From: Erwinia endophytica
GTDB taxonomy: Bacteria; Pseudomonadota; Gammaproteobacteria; Enterobacterales; Enterobacteriaceae
NCBI RefSeq assembly: GCF_009295515.1
Contig: NZ_RQVV01000015.1
Span: 1 to 64,000, forward strand
Direction: 5' to 3'
DNA length: 64,000 bases
Positions within the stretch are counted from its first letter, which is position 1. The number at the start of each line of letters is the position of its first letter. The notes under the pieces are model-generated. The model worked only from the letters and a program-made list of their open reading frames with translations. It searched no databases and was not told the DNA's origin. The translations under genes and the position numbers were made by a program. Shown in pieces: positions 11,359 through 26,161 of this stretch.

Positions 11359-12852
11359 ATGCCTCAGCATCATGTACTTGCGGAAAGAATCGCTCGCCTG
11401 AGCAATGCCTTAGAAAAGGGGCTTTATGAACGGCATCATGCGATTCGCCTTTGTCTGCTGGCAGCACTCAGCGGAGAAAGCGTCTTTCTGCTTGGTCCAC
11501 CAGGTATAGCCAAAAGTCTGATAGCCCGCCGTTTAAAATTTGCTTTCCAACATGCCCGCGCTTTCGAATATCTGATGACCCGCTTCTCCACGCCGGAGGA
11601 AGTTTTCGGCCCACTGTCTATTCAGGCGTTAAAAGACGAAGGACGCTATCAGCGTCTGACCCGAGGCTATCTGCCAGATGCCGAAATAGTGTTTCTGGAT
11701 GAGATCTGGAAAGCCGGACCGGCCATTCTTAACACTCTGCTAACGGCCATCAACGAACGTCGTTTTCGTAATGGCGACCGTGAAGAAAAAATTCCGATGC
11801 GGCTGCTGATCACCGCCGCCAACGAGCTTCCCGAGGCCGACAGCGGGCTGGAAGCCCTGTATGACCGGATGCTGATCCGTCTGTGGCTGGATAATGTACA
11901 TGAAAAACAGAACTTCCGCGGCATGCTAACCCACCAGCAAGACGACAGTAATCCAGTGGCTGATTCGCTGCGTATTACCGATGAAGAGTACAGTGAATGG
12001 CAGAAGGGAATCGCCCAGGTTTCTCTACCAGATGAGGTGTTCGAGTTAATTTTCCTGCTTCGTCAACAGTTGGAGAACCATCCAGATGCGCCTTACGTCT
12101 CTGATCGCCGTTGGAAAAAAGCGATTCATCTGCTGCAGGCCTGTGCTTTTTATAGTGGCCGCAGTGCGATTGCACCGATCGATCTGATCCTACTGAAAGA
12201 CTGCCTGTGGCATGACATGCCGTCAATGAAGCTTCTCGATAATGAAATCGATAATCTGATGACGCAACAAGCATGGCAACAGCAGCCGATGCTGATAAAA
12301 CTACAGCAGATTGACTCCCGCCGCCTGGCGCTGCAACAGGAAAAGAACGTCGAACACGCTATCAGGCTGGAAAAACACGGCGGCATGTTCAGCCGCAAAC
12401 CACATTACGAACTGCCTGCCACGTTGACGGATGATCCCCTGATCCTGATGCTGCAAAAAACCCTGATATTGCACGATATACATGTAACGCATGTGGTTAT
12501 CACTCGCGATTCCCTGCATCACTGGTTGCAAAAAGGCACAGAGGTGCGTGGCAAACTGAATGGCATTGGCTTTTCCCAATCGCTGGATCTGCACGTGGAC
12601 AGCAACGACTGCCTGACGTTGCGGGATGTCAGCTTACAGACTTCCAGGCTGATGCTGCCCGGCAAGCAACAGGACAGCAGTCTACCGGAAGAAATTGAGC
12701 AGGCGCTTGATGAACTGGAGACGCAACTGCGTACTCAGCGGCTTCTTTTCAGCCAGCACCAACGTTGCCTGTTCATCAGTGATGACTGGCTGGCAAAGAT
12801 TGAAGAGAGCCTGCAGCAGGTTTCCGAGCGACTTAAGCAGGTGCGGCAGTGA
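11359..12852 (+). CDS. ravA: Regulatory ATPase RavA (MoxR AAA+)
   Basis: MoxR-subfamily AAA+ ATPase that forms hexamers with ViaA and, in E. coli, binds the lysine decarboxylase CadA/LdcI and respiratory complexes. Walker A is GPPGIAKSL, Walker B is [12 protein letters not shown], and sensor 1 is [10 protein letters not shown]; the C-terminal LARA-type region follows. I chose the ATG at 11359 because it aligns with the E. coli N-terminus. A TTG at 11353, two codons earlier, is closer to the AAGGA ribosome-binding site at 11341-11345 and may be used instead. The stop overlaps the viaA start. Confidence 0.92.
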   Translation: MPQHHVLAERIARLSNALEKGLYERHHAIRLCLLAALSGESVFLLGPPGIAKSLIARRLKFAFQHARAFEYLMTRFSTPEEVFGPLSIQALKDEGRYQRLTRGYLPDAEIVFLDEIWKAGPAILNTLLTAINERRFRNGDREEKIPMRLLITAANELPEADSGLEALYDRMLIRLWLDNVHEKQNFRGMLTHQQDDSNPVADSLRITDEEYSEWQKGIAQVSLPDEVFELIFLLRQQLENHPDAPYVSDRRWKKAIHLLQACAFYSGRSAIAPIDLILLKDCLWHDMPSMKLLDNEIDNLMTQQAWQQQPMLIKLQQIDSRRLALQQEKNVEHAIRLEKHGGMFSRKPHYELPATLTDDPLILMLQKTLILHDIHVTHVVITRDSLHHWLQKGTEVRGKLNGIGFSQSLDLHVDSNDCLTLRDVSLQTSRLMLPGKQQDSSLPEEIEQALDELETQLRTQRLLFSQHQRCLFISDDWLAKIEESLQQVSERLKQVRQ

Positions 12853-14312
12853 TCTCGCTGGATACACTGAGCACTTTTCTGGCCATCAGTGAAAATGCGA
12901 TGATCGATGAGTTGATTCTGGCGTTACTGACCAACCCACAACTGGCGGTCTTTTTTGAAAAATACCCGGCCCTGAAAAAAGCCTTAATGCAGGATCTGCC
13001 ACGCTGGAGGTCCGAAATTCTCGAACAGTTGAAAACCAGCCCTGCCCCGGACGATCTGGCCGACGAGTTCACTCTTTTTCAGCAATGCCAACCGCTAAGC
13101 CGACCTGCATTTTGCCACCGATTAGAAGAAATACTGCAATATCTGGAACAACATCACTCCCCGTTCGCTAAAGAAGCCCGGGAACGGGTCGCCAATGCTT
13201 TTCCTGCCGATTCGCTCACAGAACCGCAGCACATCCTGTTTTTACAACGCTGGCGGCTCAGCCTGTCACTGCAAACCTTATCGCTAAATCAGCAACTGTT
13301 TGATGAAGAACGAGAAAAACTGTTGGCCGAGCTGCAACAACGGCTGATGATGAGTGGGCAACTGGCGCAGATACTGTCAGATAACAATGAAGTTGCCGCG
13401 AGTAGACTGTGGGATCTGACCAAAAATCCCCTACAGAGTGGTGATTATCAATTGCTGGTGGAATACAGTGATTTTTTGGCACAACAACCTACTTTGCAAA
13501 AGCTGGCAGAACAGCTGGGGCGCAGCCGGGAGGCCAAAGTGGTACTGTCGGAGGACGCACCAATGGAGGCTTTTCACCAGTGGGTCAGAGAACCCTCAAA
13601 TGTGCCGGAAGGCGTTAACGGGCTGCATCAAAGCGATGATATCCTGCGTCTGTTGCCCACAGAGCTGGCGACATTAGGCATCAGCGAGCTGGAGATGGAG
13701 TTTTACCGCCGACTGGTAGAAAAAAGACTGCTGACGTATCGCCTGCAAGGTGAAGCCTGGCACGATAAAGTCACCTTACGCCCGGTCACCCACCATCATT
13801 ATGACCAACAGCCTCGCGGGCCTTTTATTGTCTGCGTTGATACTTCTGGCTCAATGGGCGGTTTTAACGAACGTTGTGCCAAAGCCTTCTGCCTGGCGTT
13901 GCTAAAGATGGCGCTGGCTGATAACCGCCGCTGTTACATCATGCTGTTCGCCCACGAGGTTATCGGTTATGAGCTGACGGCAGATGACGGCATTGCCCAG
14001 GCCATCCGTTTCCTCAGCCAGCGCTTTCGTGGCGGTACCGATCTGCCTGCCTGCCTGGATGCAGTGCTGACAACACTGTCCACTCCCGGGTGGAATGACG
14101 CCGATGCGGTGATTATTTCCGACTTCATCGCTCAGCGGATACCGGAAGAACTACAAAAAAGCATCAAACGCCACCAGTCACAACAGCAACAGCGCTTCCA
14201 TGCTGTAGCCCTGTCCGATCATGGAAAACCTGGCATTATGCGCATCTTCGACCATATCTGGCGCTTTGATACCGGGTTGAGAAGCCGCTTGCGGCGCCGC
14301 TTGCGACATTAG
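12849..14312 (+). CDS. viaA: ViaA, VWA-domain partner of RavA
   Basis: Von Willebrand factor A protein, 487 aa, that stimulates RavA ATPase activity. The C-terminal half carries an intact MIDAS motif ([10 protein letters not shown], about residues 330-340) with the supporting RGGTDL and ADAVIISDF segments. The N-terminal half is helical, as in E. coli ViaA. It starts with GTG inside the ravA stop (GTGA overlap), so expression is coupled. RavA-ViaA has been linked to Fe-S respiratory enzymes and aminoglycoside sensitivity in E. coli. Confidence 0.93.
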   Translation: MISLDTLSTFLAISENAMIDELILALLTNPQLAVFFEKYPALKKALMQDLPRWRSEILEQLKTSPAPDDLADEFTLFQQCQPLSRPAFCHRLEEILQYLEQHHSPFAKEARERVANAFPADSLTEPQHILFLQRWRLSLSLQTLSLNQQLFDEEREKLLAELQQRLMMSGQLAQILSDNNEVAASRLWDLTKNPLQSGDYQLLVEYSDFLAQQPTLQKLAEQLGRSREAKVVLSEDAPMEAFHQWVREPSNVPEGVNGLHQSDDILRLLPTELATLGISELEMEFYRRLVEKRLLTYRLQGEAWHDKVTLRPVTHHHYDQQPRGPFIVCVDTSGSMGGFNERCAKAFCLALLKMALADNRRCYIMLFAHEVIGYELTADDGIAQAIRFLSQRFRGGTDLPACLDAVLTTLSTPGWNDADAVIISDFIAQRIPEELQKSIKRHQSQQQQRFHAVALSDHGKPGIMRIFDHIWRFDTGLRSRLRRRLRH

Positions 14313-14564
14313 TTTCCGATAGCAAAAATCGGGGCATGCTTATTTGCTATAGTCATGTGCATGAGATGGTTCTGTTGCCGACCGTTCGTGCCCGGCGAAA
14401 GGGTCGTGTTTGACACACTTCCATTTTAGCAGTCTGGCGTAAACGCCAGGACATCTTAGCGGATCGGGTATCCGCTGATGAATCAACAATAATATTGCCT
14501 GTCTGGTTAATTACCTTCACATTACGCAGTTATTCATTGTTCAATCATTAATACAGGAAGCGCC
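14313..14564. other. viaA-asnC gap where asnA would be expected
   Basis: In E. coli asnA lies between viaA and asnC. Here only 252 bp remain and no asnA-like frame is visible. Two small perfect hairpins occur: CTGGCG-TAAA-CGCCAG at about 14434-14449, and AGCGGAT-CGGGT-ATCCGCT at about 14459-14477. Neither is followed by a U-tract. The segment just before asnC presumably holds its promoter. Confidence 0.5.
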
Positions 14565-15026
14565 ATGGCAGATAATTTGCAAATTGATAACCTCGATCGT
14601 GGCATTCTCAACGCGCTGCTGTCCGATGCCCGCACCGCTTATGCTGAACTGGCCAAACAGTTTAACGTCAGCCCAGGCACTATCCACGTCAGGGTAGAAA
14701 AGATGAAGCAATCAGGGATAATCAAAGGCACGCGGGTGGAGATTGATCCCAGGCAATTGGGATATGATGTCTGCTGCTTTATTGGCATCATTCTGAAAAG
14801 CGCCAAAGATTATCCTTCTGCGCTGGCTCGTCTGAACAGTCTGGATGAAGTTGTCGAGGCATATTACACCACGGGTCACTACAGCATCTTCATTAAAGTC
14901 ATGTGCCGTTCGATCGATGCTTTACAACAAGTACTGATCAATAAGATCCAGACCATTGAAGAAATCCAGTCCACCGAAACGCTGATCTCCCTGCAAAACC
15001 CCATTATGCGTACCATCAAGCCCTGA
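14565..15026 (+). CDS. asnC: Transcriptional regulator AsnC (Lrp/AsnC family)
   Basis: Lrp/AsnC-family regulator, 153 aa. Residues 1-60 form the helix-turn-helix (NLDRGILNALLSDARTAYAEL and GTIHVRVEKMKQSG); the rest is the RAM ligand-binding domain with YYTTGHYSIFIKVMC. E. coli AsnC activates asnA and represses itself, with asparagine as the effector. Here asnA is absent from its usual place, so the retained regulator must act elsewhere or only on itself and mioC. The ribosome-binding site is ACAGGAAGCGCC. It reads toward mioC and oriC. Confidence 0.94.
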   Translation: MADNLQIDNLDRGILNALLSDARTAYAELAKQFNVSPGTIHVRVEKMKQSGIIKGTRVEIDPRQLGYDVCCFIGIILKSAKDYPSALARLNSLDEVVEAYYTTGHYSIFIKVMCRSIDALQQVLINKIQTIEEIQSTETLISLQNPIMRTIKP

Positions 15027-15039
15027 TCTGTGCACAAAA

Positions 15040-15048
15040 TTATCCACA
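15040..15048 (-). promoter_or_regulatory. DnaA box upstream of mioC
   Basis: Perfect DnaA box TTATCCACA in the asnC-mioC gap. A second copy with one mismatch (TTACCCACA) lies at 15217-15225. DnaA boxes control the mioC promoter in E. coli, and transcription from it runs into oriC. Confidence 0.8.
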
Positions 15049-15284
15049 GAAATATAGGCTTTTAATCTTACAAGTGTACGTGGCGTTTATAGTTGCAGGC
15101 CATTTTCGTTCAGCCAGCACACAGCGCCCGCAGCATACTTTAGTCTGTGAGGATCGCGAGCACTGTCCGGGCGGAAAATGGCAAGTAATAGAGCCCCCCA
15201 CCATTATTAACCCTACTTACCCACAGGTAGATCCCATATTGATCACAGCGTACAATATCCAACTTTGTAGAGCAGGGATCTGAC

Positions 15285-15728
15285 ATGGCTGACGTAACCT
15301 TAATCACTGGCAGTACCTTAGGCGGCACAGAATATGTCGCCGAAATGCTGGCTGAAAAATTAGAAGCGGCTGGTTTTTCAACAGAGCTGTTGCACGGCCC
15401 CGAACTGGACGAACTTTCCACAGAAGGTACCTGGCTGGTAGTGACTTCCACCCATGGCGCAGGTGATCTGCCGGATAACCTGCAACCGTTGTTTGATGCA
15501 ATAAAAGATAACCAACCGGATCTAAGCCGGGTTCGTTATGGGGCTGTGGGCATTGGCAACCGGGAATACGATACATTCTGCGGTGCAATAGATAAGATGG
15601 ATAATTTACTAACCGCTTGCGGCGCTAAACGGCTTGGTGATCGTCTGGATATTGACGTGCTGGAACATGAGATCCCGGAAGATCCCGCAGAGGTGTGGAT
15701 AGAAAGTTGGAAATTATTGCTGAACTGA
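15285..15728 (+). CDS. mioC: FMN-binding flavodoxin-like protein MioC
   Basis: Flavodoxin-fold protein of 147 aa with the FMN phosphate loop GSTLGGTEYVAE (residues 8-19) and ring-binding segments STHGAGDLPDNL and YGAVGIGNREYDTFCGA. MioC is an electron-transfer flavoprotein active with biotin synthase in vitro. Its placement between asnC and oriC is the standard enterobacterial order, and its transcription reads straight into the origin. Confidence 0.95.
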   Translation: MADVTLITGSTLGGTEYVAEMLAEKLEAAGFSTELLHGPELDELSTEGTWLVVTSTHGAGDLPDNLQPLFDAIKDNQPDLSRVRYGAVGIGNREYDTFCGAIDKMDNLLTACGAKRLGDRLDIDVLEHEIPEDPAEVWIESWKLLLN

Positions 15729-15820
15729 ATACCTCGGGTAGTCGTTGATTCTGGCTGCCCACATAATAAAAACCACGATAGTTTTGTAAATAATGCCCCT
15801 GTTTGTTCATTTTACCGGCA

Positions 15821-16080
15821 ATCAGTTGTGGATAAGTCTGCTTTATACCCGGTGATAACCGGTTGTTATCCCAATAACAACTTTCATACTTGCCAGTACC
15901 TGTGAATAACTCCATCTTTTGATCCCAGCTTATACGTGGCAGGATCACCGATCTTTCACAGCAAACGATCCTGCTTAAATCAATGATCCTGTGCAGGAAA
16001 AAAGGCTTATCCACAGAGATCGTCGATCCTAATAGAAGATCCAATAAAGAGATCTCTAAATAAAAAAGATCTTCTTTTTA
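15821..16080. other. oriC: Chromosomal replication origin oriC
   Basis: The mioC-mnmG gap has the layout of enterobacterial oriC, read right to left. Three contiguous AT-rich 13-mers each end in GATC (16029-16041, 16042-16054, 16059-16071). A perfect R1-type DnaA box TTATCCACA lies at 16007-16015, a perfect R4-type box TGTGGATAA at 15827-15835, and a one-mismatch R2-type box TGTGAATAA at 15901-15909. GATC Dam/SeqA sites are frequent. Replication starts here by DnaA-driven melting of the 13-mers next to mnmG. Confidence 0.95.
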
Positions 16081-16180
16081 ATACCTGCCGGGCCCTGTGC
16101 TTTCGCCAACGTTTAAAGTTGAGTAGAATCCACACTCCTGACAGAAATGACTCAATCGCACAACGGCGAGGTGCAGTACC

Positions 16181-18070
16181 ATGTTTTATCCAGATCCTTT
16201 TGACGTCATCGTAATCGGTGGTGGTCATGCGGGAACCGAAGCTGCAATGGCAGCAGCCCGAATGGGTCAGCACACCCTGCTTTTAACCCATAACATTGAT
16301 ACGCTTGGACAAATGTCCTGTAATCCTGCGATTGGTGGTATCGGTAAAGGACATCTGGTTAAGGAAGTGGATGCACTTGGCGGACTCATGGCCCACGCCA
16401 TCGATCAGGCGGGTATCCAGTTTAGGATACTAAACGCGAGTAAAGGCCCGGCGGTACGAGCGACTCGAGCTCAGGCAGATCGCGTGCTCTATCGGCAGGC
16501 CGTACGTACCGCTCTGGAGAATCAACCCAATCTGATGATCTTCCAGCAAGCTGTTGAGGATCTCATTGTCGAGAATGATCACGTGGTTGGTGCTGTCACT
16601 CAGATGGGGTTGAAGTTTCGGGCAAAAACCGTAGTGCTGACGGTCGGGACTTTCCTGGACGGCAAGATTCACATCGGACTGGATAATTATAGTGGGGGGC
16701 GTGCTGGAGATCCTCCTTCCATTCCGCTGGCGCGTCGTCTGCGCGAACTTCCTCTGCGTGTCAGTCGCTTGAAAACCGGTACTCCTCCACGTATTGATGC
16801 CAGAACCATTGATTTCAGCGTACTGACGCCTCAGCATGGCGATACGCCAATGCCAGTGTTTTCGTTCATGGGCAATGTCGCGCAGCACCCCCAGCAGATG
16901 CCTTGTTACATCACCCATACCAATGAGAAAACACATGAAGTTATCCGCAATAATCTCGATCGCAGCCCGATGTATGCTGGCATAATCGAAGGGATTGGGC
17001 CACGCTACTGTCCATCGATTGAAGATAAAGTGATGCGTTTTGCTGATCGTAATGCCCACCAGATTTTTCTGGAGCCCGAAGGATTGACCAGCAACGAAAT
17101 TTATCCGAACGGTATCTCTACCAGCCTACCCTTTGACGTCCAAATGCAGATCGTACGCTCAATGCAGGGAATGGAAAATGCTAAAATCGTCCGTCCTGGC
17201 TACGCGATTGAGTATGATTTCTTCGATCCTCGTGATCTAAAACCCACGTTGGAAAGCAAATTTATTCACGGTTTGTTTTTTGCCGGTCAAATCAACGGTA
17301 CGACAGGTTACGAAGAAGCCGCAGCGCAAGGCTTACTGGCTGGTCTGAATGCGGGGCGACTGTCTGCTGATAAAGAGTGCTGGGCTCCTCGCCGCGATCA
17401 GGCTTACCTTGGGGTCCTGGTTGATGATCTGTGCACTTTGGGCACCAAAGAGCCGTATCGCATGTTTACCTCCAGAGCAGAATATCGCCTGATGCTACGT
17501 GAAGACAATGCTGACCTCCGCCTGACTGAAGTCGGCCGGGAATTGGGTCTGGTGGATGACATTCGCTGGGCGCGCTACAATGAGAAACTTGAAAGCATTG
17601 AGCAGGAACGTCAACGTCTGCGTGATATCTGGGTTCACCCGAAATCCACTTCGGTTGAGGAAGTGAATAACGTACTGAGTGCAGCACTGACTAAGGAAGC
17701 GAATGGCGAAGATCTACTACGTCGGCCTGAAATGACTTACCAAAAATTGATGACCTTAAGTACTTTCACTCCGGCACTGAAAGATCCTCAGGCGGCGGAA
17801 CAGGTTGAAATCCAGGTTAAATATGAAGGGTACATCACTCGACAGCAGGAAGAGATTGACCGTCATTTGCGCAATGAGAACACTCTTTTGCCAGAGGATT
17901 TGGATTATCGTCAGGTGAGCGGCCTTTCCAATGAGGTCATCGCTAAATTGAACGATCATAAACCGGGTTCGATAGGCCAGGCTTCACGTATTTCCGGAAT
18001 TACGCCAGCAGCAATCTCCATTTTGTTGATCTACCTTAAAAAGAAAGGTTTATTGCGCAAAAGCGCCTGA
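16181..18070 (+). CDS. mnmG: tRNA uridine 5-carboxymethylaminomethyl enzyme MnmG (GidA)
   Basis: FAD-dependent enzyme, 629 aa as in E. coli, that with MnmE modifies the wobble uridine of several tRNAs. The N-terminal dinucleotide-binding motif is [12 protein letters not shown], followed by the family signatures [25 protein letters not shown] and [17 protein letters not shown]. It lies directly to the right of oriC, the classic gid position, and is followed by rsmG after 71 bp. Confidence 0.97.
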   Translation: MFYPDPFDVIVIGGGHAGTEAAMAAARMGQHTLLLTHNIDTLGQMSCNPAIGGIGKGHLVKEVDALGGLMAHAIDQAGIQFRILNASKGPAVRATRAQADRVLYRQAVRTALENQPNLMIFQQAVEDLIVENDHVVGAVTQMGLKFRAKTVVLTVGTFLDGKIHIGLDNYSGGRAGDPPSIPLARRLRELPLRVSRLKTGTPPRIDARTIDFSVLTPQHGDTPMPVFSFMGNVAQHPQQMPCYITHTNEKTHEVIRNNLDRSPMYAGIIEGIGPRYCPSIEDKVMRFADRNAHQIFLEPEGLTSNEIYPNGISTSLPFDVQMQIVRSMQGMENAKIVRPGYAIEYDFFDPRDLKPTLESKFIHGLFFAGQINGTTGYEEAAAQGLLAGLNAGRLSADKECWAPRRDQAYLGVLVDDLCTLGTKEPYRMFTSRAEYRLMLREDNADLRLTEVGRELGLVDDIRWARYNEKLESIEQERQRLRDIWVHPKSTSVEEVNNVLSAALTKEANGEDLLRRPEMTYQKLMTLSTFTPALKDPQAAEQVEIQVKYEGYITRQQEEIDRHLRNENTLLPEDLDYRQVSGLSNEVIAKLNDHKPGSIGQASRISGITPAAISILLIYLKKKGLLRKSA

Positions 18071-18141
18071 CAAGCGCGGTTCTTTTAGGTTGTGTTGTGG
18101 GGCGATGACTCGCCCTTATTGCTTGTTTACCGGAAATAATT

Positions 18142-18756
18142 GTGATTATTAAACTCACTTCTCTGCTGAAAACCGCTCATATTTCTCTGTCCGATCAACA
18201 AATACATCAGTTAGTGGCCTATGTCGAGTTGCTGCATAAATGGAACAAGGCTTATAACCTGACCTCTGTGCGTGATCCTCAGCAGATGTTGGTTCGCCAT
18301 ATTCTTGACAGTATCGTGGTGGAACCTCACCTGCAGGGACATCGTTTTATCGATGTGGGAACCGGTCCTGGGTTACCAGGCGTGCCGTTGGCTATCGTTC
18401 GTCCTGATGCCCATTTCACTTTATTAGACAGCCTGGGCAAGCGCATCCGTTTCTTAAAGCAGGTGCAGTACGAGCTGAAGCTCAGTAATATCACCCCGGT
18501 ACAGAGCCGCGTAGAGGATTTTATTGCTGAACCCCCTTTTGATGGCGTTATTAGCCGTGCTTTTGCTTCTCTCAACGATATGCTCAACTGGTGTTGTCAT
18601 CTGGCGGGTGAAAATGGCCGATTTTATGCGCTTAAAGGGGTTGTTCCTGAGGATGAAATTGCGGTTTTGCCTGAGGGATTCACCCTCGATAAAGTTCTCA
18701 AACTTTCTGTTCCACAACTTGAAGGTGAACGCCATCTGGTGGTGATCAGTCCCTGA
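18142..18756 (+). CDS. rsmG: 16S rRNA 7-methylguanosine methyltransferase RsmG (GidB)
   Basis: SAM-dependent methyltransferase that makes m7G527 in 16S rRNA, 204 aa. The SAM motif I is [17 protein letters not shown] (around residues 68-84), with HILDSIV before it and [11 protein letters not shown] after it. It starts with GTG; the aligned N-terminus supports this choice. The C-terminus ends two or three residues earlier than in E. coli. A weak hairpin (CATAAAG with CTTTATG) just after the stop may end the mnmG-rsmG transcript. Confidence 0.95.
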   Translation: MIIKLTSLLKTAHISLSDQQIHQLVAYVELLHKWNKAYNLTSVRDPQQMLVRHILDSIVVEPHLQGHRFIDVGTGPGLPGVPLAIVRPDAHFTLLDSLGKRIRFLKQVQYELKLSNITPVQSRVEDFIAEPPFDGVISRAFASLNDMLNWCCHLAGENGRFYALKGVVPEDEIAVLPEGFTLDKVLKLSVPQLEGERHLVVISP

Positions 18757-19404
18757 TGAATTATGTCCATAAAGTTCGTAGGTGCTTTATGTTATTGGAT
18801 TTTTAGTTAAGTTACGTAACTATAAATTTGTTGAATTAATCGCAGTGAAAACATGGCCAGGGAGGTGATGTAAATTTGACCTTTCGTGTGGAATTTATCG
18901 TTTTTTTTTGCTGGGGGATTGTTTCGGCAACGTTAAAACTAGCCGTTGAAATTATCAGACATACTCATTTACATTTAACCTTTTATGTACATTGGATTAT
19001 CAATACATTAACTATATCTAAGCTTTGTCTGATTTTTGATCGTCATGCACTGTAATCTATTTTGTTTATAAATTGAGATAAGTACTAATTGTGGTGTGGA
19101 AAATTAGTGAACTGACATGTCAATAAGTTCGTTGAAAAGATAATAAGGTGTCTTTTAAAAATAAATTGATATAATCCACTGAATATAAAATATTTTTAGC
19201 GTGGTTTTTGCTGTCATTTCAGGATTCTTACTGACTTTTTTTTGCGCGCGATATTACTTTAAGTGTGATCTTCTGCACGCTTTGCGACCCGTGTCTGATC
19301 GCTATTAGCATCAATTATCGGTAGTTTGATGATTTACCCAGAATTGAAAAATAGGGATCGCGAAAGAAATTTAAATAATTGTTCACCTTTTCGCTACTTA
19401 TCCA
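18757..19404. other. AT-rich spacer between rsmG and the atp promoter
   Basis: About 650 bp without a credible gene. The composition is strongly AT-rich, with T-tracts such as the one near 18899-18909 and stretches like TAAAATATTTTTAGC. No tRNA or repeat is visible. In E. coli too the rsmG-atpI gap is long and carries the atp control region, so bent or nucleoid-protein-bound DNA is plausible but not shown. Confidence 0.5.
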
Positions 19405-19432
19405 TTGAAATTACAGGGGCGCACCGTATAAT
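19405..19432 (+). promoter_or_regulatory. atp operon promoter
   Basis: TTGAAA at 19405-19410 and a perfect TATAAT at 19427-19432, separated by 16 bp. It stands about 90 bp upstream of atpI and is the best sigma-70 match in the region. Confidence 0.8.
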
Positions 19433-19524
19433 TTGCTCGTTTTTTGCCGCTTGACTCAAAAGAGCAAAGGCAGTTTTATACGACACGCGACATAGCCCCC
19501 GAGGGGCAGGAGAATTTCAGCGTC

Positions 19525-20732
<1,208 letters not shown>

Positions 20733-20763
20733 TTTTTTATCAACACAACTGCGTTTTAACTGA

Positions 20764-21038
<275 letters not shown>

Positions 21039-21125
21039 TAAACATAATGTTTGGCGATGAACGGCTTCTGTCGATTATTATTGATAACCGCAGAGAAAAG
21101 TTAACTTAACAAGAGGCATTGTGCT

Positions 21126-21596
21126 GTGAACCTTAACGCAACAATCCTCGGTCAGGCTATCGCGTTCATCCTGTTTGTAGCGTTCTGCATGAAGTACGTA
21201 TGGCCGCCGCTTATGGCTGCTATCGAAAAGCGCCAGAAAGAAGTTGCCGAAGGCCTTGCTTCCGCTGAACGTGCCAAAAAAGATTTGGATCTCGCGCAGG
21301 CTAATGTGACCGATCAGCTGAAAAAAGCGAAAGAAGAAGCTCAGGTTATCGTCGAACAGGCTAACAAGCGTCGTTCGCAGATCCTGGACGAAGCGAAAAC
21401 TGAAGCTGAGCAGGAACGTAACAAGATCGTTGCTCAGGCGCAGGCGGAAATTGAAGCCGAGCGTAAACGTGCACGTGAAGAGTTACGTAAACAAGTCGCG
21501 ATGCTGGCTGTTGCTGGCGCCGAGAAAATTATTGAACGTTCCGTGGATGAAGCTGCTAACAGCGACATCGTCGATAAACTGGTCGCTGAACTGTAA
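21126..21596 (+). CDS. atpF: F-ATP synthase subunit b
   Basis: Peripheral-stalk subunit, 156 aa, with one N-terminal membrane helix (about residues 5-25) and a long charged coiled coil that dimerises and reaches F1. It starts with GTG ([14 protein letters not shown]), as in E. coli. The 104-bp gap after atpE is one of the longer spacers in the operon. The C-terminus [14 protein letters not shown] binds subunit delta. Confidence 0.96.
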   Translation: MNLNATILGQAIAFILFVAFCMKYVWPPLMAAIEKRQKEVAEGLASAERAKKDLDLAQANVTDQLKKAKEEAQVIVEQANKRRSQILDEAKTEAEQERNKIVAQAQAEIEAERKRAREELRKQVAMLAVAGAEKIIERSVDEAANSDIVDKLVAEL

Positions 21597-21610
21597 GGAG
21601 GGAGGGGCTG

Positions 21611-22144
21611 ATGTCTGAATTTACTACTGTAGCTCGCCCCTACGCCAAAGCAGCTTTTGACTTTGCTGTTGAGCATCAGAATGTTGATAGCTGGCAGCAG
21701 ATGCTGGCGTTCGCTACTGAGGTAGCCAGCAATGAACAGGTTGCAGAACTGCTTTATGGCGCGCTTGCGCCGGAAGCGTTGTCTGCACAGTTCATCGCTA
21801 TCTGTGGCTCGCAACTGGACGAAGCTGGTCAGAATCTGATCAAGGTAATGGCTGAAAACAAACGTTTACCAGCGCTTCCAGATGTTCTGGTTCAGTTTAT
21901 CCAGTTACGTGCCGCACATGATGCGATCATTGACGTTGAGGTAATCTCTTCCACTACATTGAGTGACGAACAGCTGACCAAAATCAGCGCCGCTATGGAA
22001 AAACGTCTGTCACGCAAAGTTAAGCTGAATTGCAAAATTGATAAGTCTGTAATGGCAGGCGTAATCATCCGTGCGGGTGATATGGTCATTGATGGCAGCG
22101 TACGCGGCCGTCTTGAGCGTCTTGCAGACGTCTTGCAGTCTTAA
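21611..22144 (+). CDS. atpH: F-ATP synthase subunit delta
   Basis: Peripheral-stalk connector at the top of F1, 177 aa as in E. coli. It begins [19 protein letters not shown] and ends with the OSCP/delta signature [23 protein letters not shown]. It starts 14 bp after atpF with a GGAGGGAGG ribosome-binding site. Confidence 0.96.
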   Translation: MSEFTTVARPYAKAAFDFAVEHQNVDSWQQMLAFATEVASNEQVAELLYGALAPEALSAQFIAICGSQLDEAGQNLIKVMAENKRLPALPDVLVQFIQLRAAHDAIIDVEVISSTTLSDEQLTKISAAMEKRLSRKVKLNCKIDKSVMAGVIIRAGDMVIDGSVRGRLERLADVLQS

Positions 22145-22158
22145 GGGGACTGGAGCAT

Positions 22159-23700
22159 ATGCAACTGAATTCCACCGAAATCAGCGAACTGATCAAGCAG
22201 CGCATTGCTCAGTTCAATGTCGTGAGTGAAGCTCACAACGAAGGTACAATCGTATCCGTCAGTGACGGTATCATCCGCATTAATGGCCTGGCCGATGTGA
22301 TGCAGGGTGAGATGATCTCATTACCGGGTAATCGTTATGCCATCGCCCTGAACCTGGAGCGTGACTCTGTTGGTGCGGTGGTGATGGGACCCTATACTGA
22401 CCTCGCCGAAGGTATGAAGGTTAAGTGTACGGGCCGTATTCTGGAAGTGCCTGTTGGTCGTGGCTTGCTGGGCCGCGTGGTGAACACCCTGGGGGCGCCA
22501 ATTGATGGTAAAGGCGCTATCGACAACGATGGTTTCTCACCAATCGAAGTGATTGCCCCTGGCGTTATCGACAGACAGTCTGTTGACCAGCCTGTCCAGA
22601 CGGGTTACAAGTCAGTTGATGCGATGATCCCAATCGGCCGTGGCCAGCGTGAGCTGATCATCGGTGACCGCCAGACCGGTAAAACCGCGATGGCTATCGA
22701 TGCAATCATCAATCAGCGTGATTCCGGTATCAAGTGCGTGTATGTGGCCATTGGTCAGAAAGCGTCCACTATCTCTAACGTGGTTCGTAAGCTGGAAGAG
22801 TACAACGCCCTGTCTAATACCATTGTGGTGGTGGCGACCGCTTCTGAGTCTGCTGCATTGCAGTATCTGGCACCATATTCGGGTTGTGCCATGGGAGAAT
22901 ACTTCCGTGACCGTGGTGAAGATGCGCTGATCGTCTATGATGACCTGTCTAAACAGGCTGTCGCTTACCGTCAGGTTTCACTGTTGCTGCGTCGTCCGCC
23001 AGGACGTGAAGCGTTCCCAGGGGACGTGTTTTACCTCCACTCCCGTTTGCTGGAGCGTGCTTCCCGTGTGAGCGCCGACTATGTTGAGCGTGTCACTAAT
23101 GGTGAAGTGAAAGGTAAAACGGGATCACTGACCGCGCTGCCAATCATTGAAACCCAGGCTGGTGACGTTTCCGCATTCGTTCCGACTAACGTTATCTCGA
23201 TTACTGATGGTCAGATCTTCCTGGAAACCAACCTGTTCAACTCTGGTATTCGTCCGGCGGTTAACCCGGGTATTTCCGTATCCCGTGTTGGTGGTGCTGC
23301 GCAGACCAAGATAATCAAGAAACTGTCCGGTGGTATTCGTACCGCTCTGGCGCAGTATCGTGAACTGGCCGCGTTCTCACAGTTTGCCTCCGATTTGGAC
23401 GAAGCAACCCGTAAACAGTTGGATCACGGACAGAAAGTGACTGAACTGCTGAAACAGAAACAGTATATGCCTATGTCTATCGCACAGCAGGGGGTGGTAC
23501 TGTTTGCAGCTGAGCGAGGCTTTCTGAATGACGTTGAACTGGCGAAAATCAGCAGCTTCGAGACCGCTTTGCTGGCCTTCGCTGAGCGTGATTACGCTCA
23601 GCTGATGGCTGAAATCAACCAGTCTGGTAACTACAACAACGAGATCGAAGAGAAGTTAAAAGACCTCCTCGAAACGTTTAAGAAAACCCAGTCCTGGTAA
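22159..23700 (+). CDS. atpA: F-ATP synthase subunit alpha
   Basis: Non-catalytic nucleotide-binding subunit of F1, 513 aa, the normal length. Walker A is GDRQTGKTA (around residues 169-177), the signature [14 protein letters not shown] is present, and the arginine finger lies within it. It starts 14 bp after atpH. Confidence 0.98.
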   Translation: MQLNSTEISELIKQRIAQFNVVSEAHNEGTIVSVSDGIIRINGLADVMQGEMISLPGNRYAIALNLERDSVGAVVMGPYTDLAEGMKVKCTGRILEVPVGRGLLGRVVNTLGAPIDGKGAIDNDGFSPIEVIAPGVIDRQSVDQPVQTGYKSVDAMIPIGRGQRELIIGDRQTGKTAMAIDAIINQRDSGIKCVYVAIGQKASTISNVVRKLEEYNALSNTIVVVATASESAALQYLAPYSGCAMGEYFRDRGEDALIVYDDLSKQAVAYRQVSLLLRRPPGREAFPGDVFYLHSRLLERASRVSADYVERVTNGEVKGKTGSLTALPIIETQAGDVSAFVPTNVISITDGQIFLETNLFNSGIRPAVNPGISVSRVGGAAQTKIIKKLSGGIRTALAQYRELAAFSQFASDLDEATRKQLDHGQKVTELLKQKQYMPMSIAQQGVVLFAAERGFLNDVELAKISSFETALLAFAERDYAQLMAEINQSGNYNNEIEEKLKDLLETFKKTQSW

Positions 23701-23754
23701 TGTCTGGCGGCTTGTCCCTTAAGGGGCAGGCCGCAAGGCTTTGAGGAGAAGCTT

Positions 23755-24624
23755 ATGGCCGGCGCAAAAGAGATACGTAGTAAGATCGCAAGCGTTCAGA
23801 ATACGCAAAAGATCACCAAAGCGATGGAAATGGTGGCTGCCTCCAAAATGCGTAAATCGCAGGAATGTATGGCGGCTAGCCGTCCTTATGCAGAGACCAT
23901 GCGCAAAGTGATTGGTCACATTGCGTTAGGGCATCTGGAGTATAAGCACCCTTACCTGGAGGAGCGTGACGTTAAGCGCGTTGGCTACCTGGTCGTATCC
24001 ACCGACCGCGGGCTTTGTGGTGGTTTGAACATTAACCTGTTCAAAAAATTGCTGGCTGATATGAAAAGCTGGTCTGATAAAGGGGTACTGAGTGATCTGG
24101 CCATTATCGGTTCCAAAGGTCTGTCATTCTTTAACTCTGTCGGTGGCAACGTGGTTGCTCAGGTTACCGGTATGGGGGATAAACCAGCCCTGTCTGACCT
24201 GATTGGCCCGGTAAAAGTGATGCTGCAGGCTTATGACGAAGGTCGGATCGACAAGCTTTATGTGGTCAGCAACAAATTTATCAACACCATGTCTCAGACT
24301 GCGCAGATCAATCAGTTGCTGCCGTTACCGCCAGCAGATGAAGATGAAGACGTTGTGAATAAGAGTACCTGGGATTATCTGTATGAGCCGGATCCGAAAG
24401 CGCTGCTGGATACATTATTGCGTCGCTACGTCGAGTCTCAGGTTTACCAGGGGGTTGTAGAAAACCTGGCCAGTGAGCAGGCCGCACGTATGGTGGCGAT
24501 GAAAGCCGCAACTGACAACGGCGGAAACCTGATCAAAGACCTGCAGTTGGTATACAACAAAGCTCGTCAGGCCAGCATCACCCAGGAACTTACCGAGATT
24601 GTCGGTGGGGCCTCCGCGGTTTAA
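23755..24624 (+). CDS. atpG: F-ATP synthase subunit gamma
   Basis: Central rotating shaft of F1, 289 aa (E. coli 287). The N-terminal coiled-coil helix is [31 protein letters not shown] is the conserved core, and the C-terminal helix ends [15 protein letters not shown]. The ribosome-binding site is TTGAGGAGAAGCTT. Confidence 0.97.
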   Translation: MAGAKEIRSKIASVQNTQKITKAMEMVAASKMRKSQECMAASRPYAETMRKVIGHIALGHLEYKHPYLEERDVKRVGYLVVSTDRGLCGGLNINLFKKLLADMKSWSDKGVLSDLAIIGSKGLSFFNSVGGNVVAQVTGMGDKPALSDLIGPVKVMLQAYDEGRIDKLYVVSNKFINTMSQTAQINQLLPLPPADEDEDVVNKSTWDYLYEPDPKALLDTLLRRYVESQVYQGVVENLASEQAARMVAMKAATDNGGNLIKDLQLVYNKARQASITQELTEIVGGASAV

Positions 24625-26159
<1,535 letters not shown>

Positions 26160-26161
26160 TC

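Noticed and set aside
18757-19404. Hidden RNA gene or small ORF in the rsmG-atpI gap
   Set aside because: No tRNA-like fold, conserved motif or convincing ORF was found; the gap is long in E. coli too.
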